Shown piece after piece: positions 13,644-20,932 of a stretch of 36,976 bases of DNA. The stretch spans positions 1-36,976 of the IMG/VR virus record IMGVR_UViG_3300037493_007452; one strand, written 5' to 3'. Positions within the stretch are counted from its first letter, which is position 1. Each line of letters begins with the position of its first letter. The position numbers were made by a program, and so were the translations under genes. Origin of the DNA: a virus. A model generated the notes under the pieces. The model did no database searches. It was not told the DNA's origin and was given only the letters and a program-made list of their open reading frames with translations.

Positions 13644-14048
13644 ATGGCGAAGTTTTTGATTCAACGGACGGGGGATGCCCCGTTGAAATTTGAAGGGGAA
13701 CTCATCGCGGAGAGCGATGGGAAATATGCCGCGGGGAATGATCAGAACCGCTGGCATAATCTGAGACTGTACCGCACCAGCAAGGGGAATATCGTAGCAG
13801 AGTGCGAGTATTTGACTTGCTGGCAAGGGGAACTGGGACATCAGGAAGCGGCTGCACTGGGATCAGTGGCGGAGGCGATAGAGTGGTTTAAGGGGATTAT
13901 CCCTGCGACTTACGTGCAGGGCTTCCCGGATAAGCCGGAGTACCAGGAGAGGCAGGCGAATCTGCTGAACTGGATAGATAAGCGGCTGGCGGATCAGATT
14001 ACGGAGATCGCGGAGGAGGTTGGGGACGAGGCGGCGGAAGAGGTATAG
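13644..14048 (+). CDS. Hypothetical phage protein, 134 aa
   Basis: The N-terminal half is beta-rich (KWHNLRLYRTSKGN-like, IVAECEYLTCWQGELGHQEA), followed by a SVAEAIEWFKG helix and an acidic C-terminal helix (QITEIAEEVGDEAAEEV). Similar small proteins occur in phage accessory regions, without a known function. CAGGTGATTTAG precedes the ATG. It is the last gene before the strong terminator. Confidence 0.6.
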   Translation: MAKFLIQRTGDAPLKFEGELIAESDGKYAAGNDQNRWHNLRLYRTSKGNIVAECEYLTCWQGELGHQEAAALGSVAEAIEWFKGIIPATYVQGFPDKPEYQERQANLLNWIDKRLADQITEIAEEVGDEAAEEV

Positions 14049-14081
14049 GGAAAAGACCAAAAGGACCTAAGGGACTTAAGG

Positions 14082-14110
14082 GCGGGGCGTGAAAGCGCTC
14101 CGCTTTTTTT
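14082..14110 (+). terminator. Strong intrinsic terminator at the end of the early/cargo region
   Basis: An 8-bp stem GCGGGGCG / CGCTCCGC (one G-T pair) with a TGAAAG loop is followed by seven T residues (14104-14110) and then ATTTT. It separates the early and cargo genes from the late region. Confidence 0.85.
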
Positions 14111-14131
14111 ATTTTAGGGTGTTTTAGATAG

Positions 14132-14154
14132 TTGCAGGATTTGCAATGTATAAA
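14132..14154 (+). promoter_or_regulatory. Candidate activator-dependent late promoter
   Basis: A dyad TTGCA-GGATT-TGCAA (14132-14146) abuts a -10-like TATAAA (14149-14154), with no proper -35 box. In Mu, Mor and C activate middle and late promoters through dyads in this position. The location just after the terminator and before the lysis and packaging genes fits; the activator itself is not identified. Confidence 0.4.
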
Positions 14155-14190
14155 AGGTACAGGGGATAAGGGATGTAATAATTAATCGTT

Positions 14191-14299
14191 GAGGTGAGTG
14201 ATGAAGCGTTTTTTGTTGATATGAAACCCCAGAACGCCGACAAGGCGTTTCCCCTAACCCTCAGTTGCCCGGCGAGGCATTTAATGCTTTGCCGGGCGA
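14191..14299 (+). other. Non-coding leader: mini-ORF and two hairpins
   Basis: The gap 14049-14350 holds no normal gene. After the promoter candidate come GAGGTGAG (14191-14198) and a seven-codon ORF MKRFLLI (14201-14224). A hairpin AACGCC-GACAA-GGCGTT (14233-14249) follows, then a 16-bp, nearly perfect long hairpin (arms 14265-14280 and 14284-14299, G-T pairs only as imperfections). The layout is that of a leader-peptide attenuator or a structured small RNA. Confidence 0.45.
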
Positions 14300-14322
14300 T
14301 TGTATTTCAGAGAGGGGGGGAA

Positions 14323-14350
14323 GGGACGTAAAGGACGAAAGGGACATAAA
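14323..14350 (+). repeat. Family A start cassette before the lipoprotein gene
   Basis: Three units (GGGACGTAA, GGACGAAAG, GGACATAAA) end at ATG 14351. Confidence 0.7.
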
Positions 14351-14650
14351 ATGAGAAAAATTGTAATCATGATGATGATGGTGATGGTGATCCTGGGGGC
14401 GGGATGCTCCAGGCTGAGCGTTGAGCGGACGTTCGATAAGGAGGGGATAAAGACCGAGTCGGTGCTGACGTATGGATTTTTCATCAACCGGGCGAACCAG
14501 TTAAAGCTTGATAAATCGAGCGATGCAATGAGCGGGGAAAAGGACATACTGGAAAGCATGATCGATGAAGACTCCTCTCCAGGGAATGAGGCGTTGAAGA
14601 ATTTCATCGATATTTACAAACTGGGGAGTCTTGCAGCGGGGGTGAAATAG
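14351..14650 (+). CDS. Small lipoprotein, 99 aa
   Basis: The N-terminus is a lipoprotein signal: MRKIVIMMMMVMVILGAGCS, with Cys19 in the lipobox LGAGC. The mature part is about 80 residues, with a helical acidic C-terminal half. In a lysis-gene position it could be an outer-membrane spanin (Rz1-like), but it lacks the usual Pro-rich sequence. A cargo lipoprotein is the alternative. The Met-rich signal resembles the repeat-derived N-termini of the two beta-helix proteins. Confidence 0.6.
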   Translation: MRKIVIMMMMVMVILGAGCSRLSVERTFDKEGIKTESVLTYGFFINRANQLKLDKSSDAMSGEKDILESMIDEDSSPGNEALKNFIDIYKLGSLAAGVK

Positions 14651-14677
14651 ATTGGGAAAAGGACGTAAGGGACGAAA

Positions 14678-14770
14678 ATGACAAAAGTGAGAAAGCCGAA
14701 GAGACCCAAAAAGCCGAGGAAGCCGAGGAAGCCGGGCAGGCCGGATAAAACTCATGCAAAAGGAGAATGA
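14678..14770 (+). CDS. Lys-Pro-Arg-rich peptide, 30 aa
   Basis: The ORF encodes MTKVRKPKRPKKPRKPRKPG and then RPDKTHAKGE, a KPR-type repeat peptide. It starts inside a family A repeat and ends 1 base before the next gene's ATG. It may be a small nucleic-acid-binding peptide or merely a translated repeat; the unbroken KP periodicity favours real coding. Confidence 0.4.
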   Translation: MTKVRKPKRPKKPRKPRKPGRPDKTHAKGE

Positions 14771-14771
14771 G

Positions 14772-14999
14772 ATGAATGAGATTAAATTTCCTGTTGAGAG
14801 CAAGAAATTTGCCCTGAACAAAAATGACGTCATCAAGATTTTGAAGGGTGCGGGGATCGCTGCGCTTGGCGCGGGCGCGACATACCTCTTTGCGAACGTT
14901 GCCCAAATGGATTTCGGGCAATACACGCCGTTCGTGGCGGCGATGGCGGCTATCATCCTGAATCTTTTGAGGAAGTGGATCAGCGGACCGAGCCAGTAG
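14772..14999 (+). CDS. Holin-like small membrane protein, 75 aa
   Basis: The protein has a charged N-terminus (MNEIKFPVESKKFALNKNDV) and two hydrophobic helices (KGAGIAALGAGATYLFANV and YTPFVAAMAAIILNLL), then RKWISGPSQ. Two-helix proteins of this size next to packaging genes are usually holins that open the inner membrane to time lysis. AAAGGAG gives a good ribosome-binding site for ATG 14772; the upstream in-frame ATG 14754 has none. Confidence 0.55.
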   Translation: MNEIKFPVESKKFALNKNDVIKILKGAGIAALGAGATYLFANVAQMDFGQYTPFVAAMAAIILNLLRKWISGPSQ

Positions 15000-15040
15000 G
15001 GGAAGGGACATAAAGGACGGAAATGACGAAAGGGACATAA
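15000..15040 (+). repeat. Family A start cassette
   Basis: Four units between the holin-like stop codon and ATG 15041, ending GGGACATAAATG. Confidence 0.75.
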
Positions 15041-15274
15041 ATGGATGACAAGGAATATCTGAACAGGGTGATCGGGATGCAGCAGAAAATTTCCGAAACG
15101 CACACGGATGTGAAGTGGTTGATCGATGACGCGCAGAAAAAGAACGGGGTATTGAAGGAACATGATCAGCGAATAGGTTGCCTGGAGAGAGAGGCGCTGG
15201 TGATCAGGGAGCGGAGATCGTGGGTTGTGGGGGCGCTGAGGTTTGCGCTAGGGCTGGTGGGGATAAAGATATGA
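15041..15274 (+). CDS. Small coiled-coil protein with C-terminal membrane helix (XhlA-like), 77 aa
   Basis: A helical, charged N-terminal part (NRVIGMQQKISETHTDVKWL, KEHDQRIGCLERE) precedes one C-terminal hydrophobic segment (SWVVGALRFALGLVGIKI). This layout matches XhlA/haemolysin-type phage lysis accessories and DUF-type tail-anchored proteins. It probably works with the holin-like protein; no catalytic motif is present. Confidence 0.5.
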   Translation: MDDKEYLNRVIGMQQKISETHTDVKWLIDDAQKKNGVLKEHDQRIGCLEREALVIRERRSWVVGALRFALGLVGIKI

Positions 15275-15287
15275 GAGGGAAGATCGA

Positions 15288-15818
15288 ATGAAGGCGGGGG
15301 CACATGGATATGAGTATAATCCGGACTTTATGCGAGAGGCGTTTGCGCTATATTGCAATGGAGTATCCGGTACGCAGATCGTCGTGCGCATGCAGAAGGA
15401 GTGGCCAAACGTATGCAGGCAGACGGTTTGCCGGATCATAAACAAGCACGGTTGGGAAAAAGCCCGGGCGAAATTTATAGAGTTACAGAGAGATGGTGTA
15501 GGGGAACGTGAAAAGGCGATTGAGGTTTTGTTAAAAACTCAGGAGCGGTTGGAGGAATTAGTCCCGAACAGTGAGAATCATCAGCATTTTGCGCAGCTGA
15601 TGAGGTGTATAGAATTAAGGGCGAAGCTGATGGGTTGGATGGATGTAGGTGAAGACGGGATCGTGATGAGCAACGATCTGGAGATGAATGCGTACCTGGA
15701 CGCACTGGAGGAGGTTCTGGGGGATGCGCTGACGAAGGCGAAGAGGCAGATAAAGAGGGTGTATGAAGAGAAAATGAAAGGGACCAAAGGGACGAAAGAG
15801 ACCAAAGGGACAGAATGA
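15288..15818 (+). CDS. terS: Terminase small subunit-like protein
   Basis: The 176-aa protein has an N-terminal helix-turn-helix (FMREAFALYCNGVSGTQIVV, RMQKEWPNVCRQTVCRIINK) and a helical oligomerisation region (EKAIEVLLKTQERLEELVP, HFAQLMRCIELRAKLMGWMD). It sits immediately before the large terminase, so it should select phage DNA for headful packaging. The C-terminal KGTKGTKETKGTE is a translated family A repeat that also forms the start signal of the next gene. Stop and start overlap (ATGA). Confidence 0.75.
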   Translation: MKAGAHGYEYNPDFMREAFALYCNGVSGTQIVVRMQKEWPNVCRQTVCRIINKHGWEKARAKFIELQRDGVGEREKAIEVLLKTQERLEELVPNSENHQHFAQLMRCIELRAKLMGWMDVGEDGIVMSNDLEMNAYLDALEEVLGDALTKAKRQIKRVYEEKMKGTKGTKETKGTE

Positions 15819-17401
15819 AGATAAGAGATAAAATCAGGAAGAGCCTGGAGCTGGAGAGTGAGGGATTCCGGCGGCGGTGGCAGAACGATCCTATCGGGAT
15901 GCTGGAAAAGCATTGCGGGAGGCGTTATCCGAGGAAATTGAGGGAGTGTTTTGAGGATATATATTTTGGGAGGGTGTCTGCGCCTGCGATCATAGCGAAC
16001 CGCGGGGGCGGGAAGACGGTGCTGTTTGCGGACCTGGGAACGTGCGAATATTTATTTAATCTTTATGATGTATTTTTTGTAGGAGGCAGCGAGGCTCAGG
16101 CGAAGCTTGGGTTCTCCTATTCGGCAGAGAACCTGGGGATCGAGGAGGGGATTGAGGATTTCAACGCTGAAATCACAAAAACGCTTGCCAAGAGCCAGTA
16201 TGGGAACTGGATGAAATTTGCGGCGGCGAGTACGAAGCGCGTGAGAGGACCGCATTGCGGGGATCCGCATCCAGAGAACGGGATGAAACAGCATGGGGGG
16301 ATGTTGATAATAGATGAGGAATGCGAGACTGAGGACGAGATCGTTATCTCTGCGAAAAAGACGGTAAACACTGCTGAGCCGGGATTGATCGTGAGGGGAA
16401 GCACCCTGCATAAACTGACAGGGAGTTTTGCGGAGTTGTGTGAGGATCCGGGAGCGCAGGGCGTGACGCTGTATAAGTGGGATGCGTTTGATACTACTGT
16501 GGGGTGCGACAAGAAATGCAGCGAGTGTCCGGTAATAGAATTCGCGGGGCGAAAGCGAAAAGACTGGCAGGAATGGAGAAAACAACATCCGGAGTGGGAT
16601 CATGAGGGGGGGTATTGCGAGGGGAAGGCGAAGATCGGCGGGGGTTGGCGCCGCATATGGGGAAGCGATCTGGGAACGATAGAGGCCTCCTGGATCGGGA
16701 AGACTTGCCGGGAGGAGTTCGAAGTCGAGGAGATGGGATGGCGTCCGGCTGCCGGGGGGCAGGTGCTCGATCCTGCGCTCCTGGACAAGTGTTTGAGGGG
16801 GGCGGCGGTGTTTATGCCGGGGATGCCGGTGATGATCACCATTGACTGGGGGATGAAGGGTTGGACGGCGATCCATGTATTACAGGAGCAAGCGAACCGG
16901 GTGATCGTGGTGACGCAGAGCGAATATTATCATGATGAGCGGGATGAGATCATTTACATGAGATGCAAGGCGCTCCGGGAGATGTGGAATGTGAATACTG
17001 CCTGCGCTGATGCGAGCCATCCGTACCAGAATGCGAACCTGAAATATATGGGGTTTGACGTGGAAGAAGTGAGCTTCAACGAGTGGAAGGAGTTTGGGGC
17101 TGGGTGGATCAGGGGACTAACGGAACAGGGCAGGTTGTGGTTGCAGGGGGAGATGGGGAATGGGAATGATGAGAGTAATGGGAAGAATGGGAGGAGGTTC
17201 GAGGATGCGCAGACGGCGCGGCTGTTCAGGGAGTTGAAGGGTTGGAAGCGTGGGAAGGATGGGAAGATCGTGAAGAAAAATGATCATGGACCGGACTCCC
17301 TGCTGTGCGCGGCGGCGCGGTGGGGATCGACTGGGGCTTGGAAGGCGGAGCATCAGAGCGCGGGGATACGGGAGAGCGTGGCGGGGATGGGGAAGTGGTA
17401 A
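15815..17401 (+). CDS. terL: Terminase large subunit (Mu gp28-type)
   Basis: The 528-aa DNA-packaging motor has an N-terminal ATPase and a C-terminal RNase H-like nuclease. Walker A is RGGGKT (aa 63-68) after APAIIAN. Walker B is MLIIDEE (Asp167, Glu168). Nuclease acidic residues include Asp344 (MITIDWG), the Asp in NTACADASHPY and the Asp in DHGPDSLLCAA. A four-Cys zinc-like insertion (CDKKCSEC plus YCEG) lies at about aa 228-270. The segment MGNGNDESNGKNGRR near aa 448 is a translated family B repeat. Confidence 0.88.
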   Translation: MKIRDKIRKSLELESEGFRRRWQNDPIGMLEKHCGRRYPRKLRECFEDIYFGRVSAPAIIANRGGGKTVLFADLGTCEYLFNLYDVFFVGGSEAQAKLGFSYSAENLGIEEGIEDFNAEITKTLAKSQYGNWMKFAAASTKRVRGPHCGDPHPENGMKQHGGMLIIDEECETEDEIVISAKKTVNTAEPGLIVRGSTLHKLTGSFAELCEDPGAQGVTLYKWDAFDTTVGCDKKCSECPVIEFAGRKRKDWQEWRKQHPEWDHEGGYCEGKAKIGGGWRRIWGSDLGTIEASWIGKTCREEFEVEEMGWRPAAGGQVLDPALLDKCLRGAAVFMPGMPVMITIDWGMKGWTAIHVLQEQANRVIVVTQSEYYHDERDEIIYMRCKALREMWNVNTACADASHPYQNANLKYMGFDVEEVSFNEWKEFGAGWIRGLTEQGRLWLQGEMGNGNDESNGKNGRRFEDAQTARLFRELKGWKRGKDGKIVKKNDHGPDSLLCAAARWGSTGAWKAEHQSAGIRESVAGMGKW

Positions 17402-17460
17402 GGGGGGAATGGGAGATATGGGAAGAATGAGAGATATGGGAAATATAGGACGAATAAGGG
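17402..17460 (+). repeat. Family B 9-base repeat array at the terminase-portal junction
   Basis: Units of the ATGGGANNN type follow the terminase stop codon and run into the first codons of the portal protein (MGRMRDMGNIGRIRE). Confidence 0.7.
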
Positions 17461-19685
17461 AGAAGGGAATAATACCGATAGTGCGGGGGTGGCTGTTTGG
17501 GGAACCCACGGCGGATGCGGCGGAGAAGCGCAAGCCGGATCTGGCGGAGGTAGCGGGGGATAAACGCGAGGCGCTGATGGGCTGGATCTCCAGCGATCAG
17601 GAGTATTATCTGATTGACGATCCGACTCTGGAGGCGGCGGGGACATCGGCATTTTCCACGACATACGAGTTGTATAAGGATATGATGATCAAGTGGCCGC
17701 ACCTCAGGCACACGATCAAGAAGCGGAAGAACGCGGTGATCGGGCGGGAGATCCTACTCAATGCCAGGAGCGAGGATGCTAAGGATGTGGAGGTTGCGGA
17801 GTTTTGCAGGGAGATGATCCAGGGGATATCGAAGTTTAAAGACGATTTGAAGGAGATGCTGGACTCGTTGTATTATGGGTTTGCGGTGAGTGAGCTAATG
17901 TGGGGGAATGGGAAGAATGGGAGTAATGGGAATTATGGGGGATGGGGAGTAGAGGAGTTGAGGCAGAGGGATCAGGCGAGGTTCAGATTCAGGCTGGAGG
18001 ATCGGGCGCTGTGCCTGGATATGGATGGGGCGCGGTCAACCTTTGCGCCGGTGGAGCCGAATAAGTTTGTCGTGATGCAGTACGACATGGTGAACGAGAA
18101 TCCCTACGGTCAGGGGGAAGGGAGATATAATTACTGGTTTTATTATTTTTTCAAGAACTCGGTGAAGTTCTGGAGCATATTCACGGAGAAGTTTTCAATG
18201 CCGACGGCCGTGGGGAAGTATCCGCCAGGATCGCAGCAGACGGAAAAGGACAAATTGCTGACGGCGATCAAGGCATTGCAATCCGATCAGGGGATTACGA
18301 TGCCGGACAACATGACGGTGGAACTGTTGGAGGCGCAGAGGGCGGGGACGCTGGATTGCTATGAGAGTTTTATTCGGTACCTGGAATTATCGGTGAGCAA
18401 GAACATCCTGGGGGCGACGCTTACGAGCGATGAGGGGATACATGGGACGCGGTCGCAGGCGGAGGTGCATGAGGATTCGAAGTTCGAGGTGACGGAGAGC
18501 GATTGCGCGAGCCTGGCGGGGATCATCCAGGATCAGATATTAAAGCCGGTGGTACTGTATAATTACGGGGAGGGCGTGCGTGAGCCGCAGGTGGAGTTCG
18601 ATCTGGAGGAGGACGAGGATCTTTTGCAGCGGGCGCAGACGGATGAGATCCTGGTGCGGATCGGGGTTCCGCTGGGGAAGGAGTATTTTTATGAGACTTA
18701 CGGGAGACCTGTACCCAAAGAGGAAAGTGTGAAGAGTGAAGGGGGAAGTTTGAAAGAAGAGGAGGGGAAGGAGAAGGAAAAGGACCAAAGGGACAAAAAG
18801 GACGAAAGGGAGGAGGATGGGAAGTTTAAAGAGGGAAGTTTGGAGGGCGGGGATGAGCGGAAGATTGCGGCGAGATGGGAATTGGATGAGGGGAGGTTTG
18901 TGGCGAATGCGGTGAACCGGGGGAAGAAGTTTTATTTTGGTTTGATGAAATGGATTCGGGAGGCGGTGGAGACTGCGGAGGATGAGGGGCAGGTGTATGG
19001 ATTGAATGGGGAATTGGCGGAGCGTGAGACGCAGGCTCTGGCAAATTACCTGACGAGCGTGCTGTTTACGGCATGGGGGAATGGGGCGGGAGAGATAGAG
19101 AGAATGCGGGGAAGGGACGTAAAGGACGAAAGGGACATAAGGGGGTTTGCGGAAAATATCGAGTATGTGTTTGAGGGGCTGACGCCACAGGAGGCGATTG
19201 ATTATCTGGAGGCTTTACTGCCAATGACCCGGGAGGAACTGGAGTGGAAACTGCTGGAGATGAGAAGCCACGCTTTTACGGTGGCGGATATCCAGCGGAA
19301 GGATGTGATCGAGAAAATCCAGGATCGTTTGACGAAGGCGCTGGCGGAGGGGCGGACGTTTGGGGACTGGAAGGCTGGGATCGGGGAGATGTTCCAGGCG
19401 GAGGGGGTGGCGCCGCTGAACGATTTCAGATTGCAGACGATCTTCCAGACGAATATCCACCGGGCGCTGGTGGCGGGGCGGGATCGGATGTGCGAGGATC
19501 TGCAGAGGGAAGGGATATTGCAGTATGGGAAATGGCAGAGTGTGGGGGATTCGCGGGTGCGGGATAGCCATGAGGCTATGGAGGGGGCAGTGATGAGATG
19601 GGATGATCCGCGATGGGAGAAGATGAAGGATTATAATTGCCGGTGCCAGAAGGTGCCCGTCTTCGGGATTGGGAAAAGGACGTAA
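17418..19685 (+). CDS. Portal protein (DUF935, Mu gp29-like) fused to MuF-type head morphogenesis protein (gp30-like)
   Basis: This 755-aa protein joins two proteins that are separate in Mu. Residues about 40-430 are the DUF935 portal (LYKDMMIKWPHLRHTIKKRK, FVVMQYDMVNENPYGQG, NILGATLTSDEGIHGTRSQA, QRAQTDEILVRIGVPLGKEY). Residues about 480-755 hold the MuF minor-head region, ending in the standard QTIFQTNIHRALVAGRDRM, VRDSHEAMEGAV and YNCRCQKVPVF signature. Between them is a Lys/Glu/Asp-rich linker (about aa 434-476) that contains a family A repeat (KDQRDKKDERE). A family B repeat (GNGKNGSNGNYGG) lies at about aa 160-174. I chose ATG 17418 because AAGGGGGG at 17400 is well spaced from it; ATG 17409 is possible. 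Confidence 0.85.
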   Translation: MGRMRDMGNIGRIREKGIIPIVRGWLFGEPTADAAEKRKPDLAEVAGDKREALMGWISSDQEYYLIDDPTLEAAGTSAFSTTYELYKDMMIKWPHLRHTIKKRKNAVIGREILLNARSEDAKDVEVAEFCREMIQGISKFKDDLKEMLDSLYYGFAVSELMWGNGKNGSNGNYGGWGVEELRQRDQARFRFRLEDRALCLDMDGARSTFAPVEPNKFVVMQYDMVNENPYGQGEGRYNYWFYYFFKNSVKFWSIFTEKFSMPTAVGKYPPGSQQTEKDKLLTAIKALQSDQGITMPDNMTVELLEAQRAGTLDCYESFIRYLELSVSKNILGATLTSDEGIHGTRSQAEVHEDSKFEVTESDCASLAGIIQDQILKPVVLYNYGEGVREPQVEFDLEEDEDLLQRAQTDEILVRIGVPLGKEYFYETYGRPVPKEESVKSEGGSLKEEEGKEKEKDQRDKKDEREEDGKFKEGSLEGGDERKIAARWELDEGRFVANAVNRGKKFYFGLMKWIREAVETAEDEGQVYGLNGELAERETQALANYLTSVLFTAWGNGAGEIERMRGRDVKDERDIRGFAENIEYVFEGLTPQEAIDYLEALLPMTREELEWKLLEMRSHAFTVADIQRKDVIEKIQDRLTKALAEGRTFGDWKAGIGEMFQAEGVAPLNDFRLQTIFQTNIHRALVAGRDRMCEDLQREGILQYGKWQSVGDSRVRDSHEAMEGAVMRWDDPRWEKMKDYNCRCQKVPVFGIGKRT
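17893..17942 (+). repeat. Family B 9-base repeat array in the portal gene
   Basis: Five units read in frame as NGK NGS NGN Y between two conserved portal segments. Confidence 0.7.
18778..18812 (+). repeat. Family A repeat in the portal-MuF linker
   Basis: Three units read as RDQ/RDK/KDE exactly at the junction between portal and MuF domains. A second in-frame family A stretch lies at about 19110-19140 (GRDVKDERDI). Confidence 0.75.
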
Positions 19686-19750
19686 GGGACGAAAATGACA
19701 AAAGTGACGAATGCGGAAATGCCCGACGATGGCAGAGGGGGAAAAGGGGT

Positions 19751-19858
19751 ATGCTGATACGGATGGGGGGATTTTGGACGATTCTGGACGATTTTGGACG
19801 GGAAATAATGGCAAATGAGATGGTAGATGCAGGGACGAAAAAGACGAAAGGGACGTAA
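19751..19858 (+). CDS. Doubtful small ORF, 35 aa
   Basis: The ORF encodes MLIRMGGFWTILDDFGREIM and then ANEMVDAGTKKTKGT. Its first half comes from a GGACGATTN-type repeat and its end from a family A repeat, so it may be translated spacer. AAAAGGGGT lies directly before the ATG. Nothing else codes between the portal-MuF stop codon and the protease. Confidence 0.25.
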   Translation: MLIRMGGFWTILDDFGREIMANEMVDAGTKKTKGT

Positions 19859-19859
19859 G

Positions 19860-20882
19860 ATGGGAAATATGATCGAGATCGAGATTTTTAAAGTGGGGGA
19901 TTATGGGGAGAAGGGGAATTATTCGGAGAGCGATCTGGATGGGATCGTGAAGGATTACGATCCGAAATTGCACGAGGCGCCTGTGACGGTGGATCATAAG
20001 CGGGAGGGACCGGCTTATGGCTGGGTGAAGGGGCTGAAACGGGTTGGGGAAAAACTGGTGGCGGTGATCGCGAATATGGCGGAGGAGTTGGCGGAGGCTG
20101 TGCGGGGGAAGAAATATGTAAAAGTGAGCGTGGAGATATACCTGAAGATGAAGGAGACGGGGAGGCCGTATCTGAGAGCGGTGAGCTTCCTGGGGGCGCA
20201 GATCCCGGAGGTTAAGGGGTTGGCGGCGGTGGAACTGGGGGAAAATTGTGGGGAGTGGGTGGAGCTGGAGGAGAGTGAAAATGGGAATTCTGGGAAGAAT
20301 GGGAATGATGGGAATTATGAAAAGGGAGGTGAGGAAGAGATGGCGGAACAGGATGCAAAGATCGTGGAGATGAACGAGAAGCTGAAGGATGAAGCAGCCA
20401 AGCGCGTGGAAGCGGAGACGAAGCTGAAGGCGGCTGAAGTGAAATTCGCGGAAGAGGAACTGAAGCGCAGGAAAGAGAGTGCCCGGATCGGCGCGAAGGC
20501 GTGGGTGGATGAGAAGGTGCGCGAGGGATTCGTGACGCCTGCTGCGCGGGATGCGGGACTGGTGGAGCTGCTGACCTTTGCTGCATTGCTGCCGGAGGAT
20601 GATGTGATCACGTTCGGGGAAGGAACAAAGAAACGAGCCGACGAAATTATCAAAGGGATTCTTTCCCAGGTGAAGGTGATCAACTTCAGCGAGGTGGCGA
20701 AGCCGGAGGCGGAGAAGGTCACGGATGTGGCGCTGTTCGCCGAGAAGGCGAAGGCGTGCGGCGTGACGGTACAGCAGTACAGGGCGGCGCAGGAAGCGGT
20801 GGCGCCTTTCAGCGAGGACCCGGACATGACGCCGGAGAATTACATCAAGGCGAATGCGGAGGCGTTCGGGAAAGGGAAATAG
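19860..20882 (+). CDS. Prohead protease (Mu I/gp32-like) with C-terminal scaffold
   Basis: The 340-aa maturation protease has an N-terminal domain of the Mu-I family: ITVDHK-like VTVDHKREGPAYGWVKGL (His46) and KYVKVSVEIYLK (Ser90, probable nucleophile), then the conserved RAVSFLGAQIPEVKGLAAV. It would cleave the scaffold and itself during head maturation. After a family B linker (ENGNSGKNGNDGNYEKG, aa 140-157) comes a coiled-coil scaffold half (KIVEMNEKLKDEAAKRVEAE). The start ATG 19860 follows GGGACGTAAG. Confidence 0.82.
   Translation: MGNMIEIEIFKVGDYGEKGNYSESDLDGIVKDYDPKLHEAPVTVDHKREGPAYGWVKGLKRVGEKLVAVIANMAEELAEAVRGKKYVKVSVEIYLKMKETGRPYLRAVSFLGAQIPEVKGLAAVELGENCGEWVELEESENGNSGKNGNDGNYEKGGEEEMAEQDAKIVEMNEKLKDEAAKRVEAETKLKAAEVKFAEEELKRRKESARIGAKAWVDEKVREGFVTPAARDAGLVELLTFAALLPEDDVITFGEGTKKRADEIIKGILSQVKVINFSEVAKPEAEKVTDVALFAEKAKACGVTVQQYRAAQEAVAPFSEDPDMTPENYIKANAEAFGKGK
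20276..20322 (+). repeat. Family B repeat between protease and scaffold domains
   Basis: Five units read in frame as NGN SGK NGN DGN Y, directly upstream of the internal scaffold start. Confidence 0.7.
20340..20882 (+). CDS. Internal in-frame scaffold protein
   Basis: Within the protease gene, GGGAGGTGAG (20324-20333) lies at ideal spacing before an in-frame ATG at 20340. Starting there gives a 180-aa protein beginning MAEQDAKIVEMNEKLKDEAA: a coiled coil followed by a compact C-terminal domain. Mu and lambda (C/Nu3) use the same nested arrangement to make free scaffold alongside the protease. The ribosome-binding site is stronger than that of the full-length protein, consistent with the need for more scaffold than protease. 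Confidence 0.75.
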   Translation: MAEQDAKIVEMNEKLKDEAAKRVEAETKLKAAEVKFAEEELKRRKESARIGAKAWVDEKVREGFVTPAARDAGLVELLTFAALLPEDDVITFGEGTKKRADEIIKGILSQVKVINFSEVAKPEAEKVTDVALFAEKAKACGVTVQQYRAAQEAVAPFSEDPDMTPENYIKANAEAFGKGK

Positions 20883-20932
20883 GACGCATGGGACGTATGG
20901 GGCATATATGAGGAGAGTGAGGTGAAGTAGGA

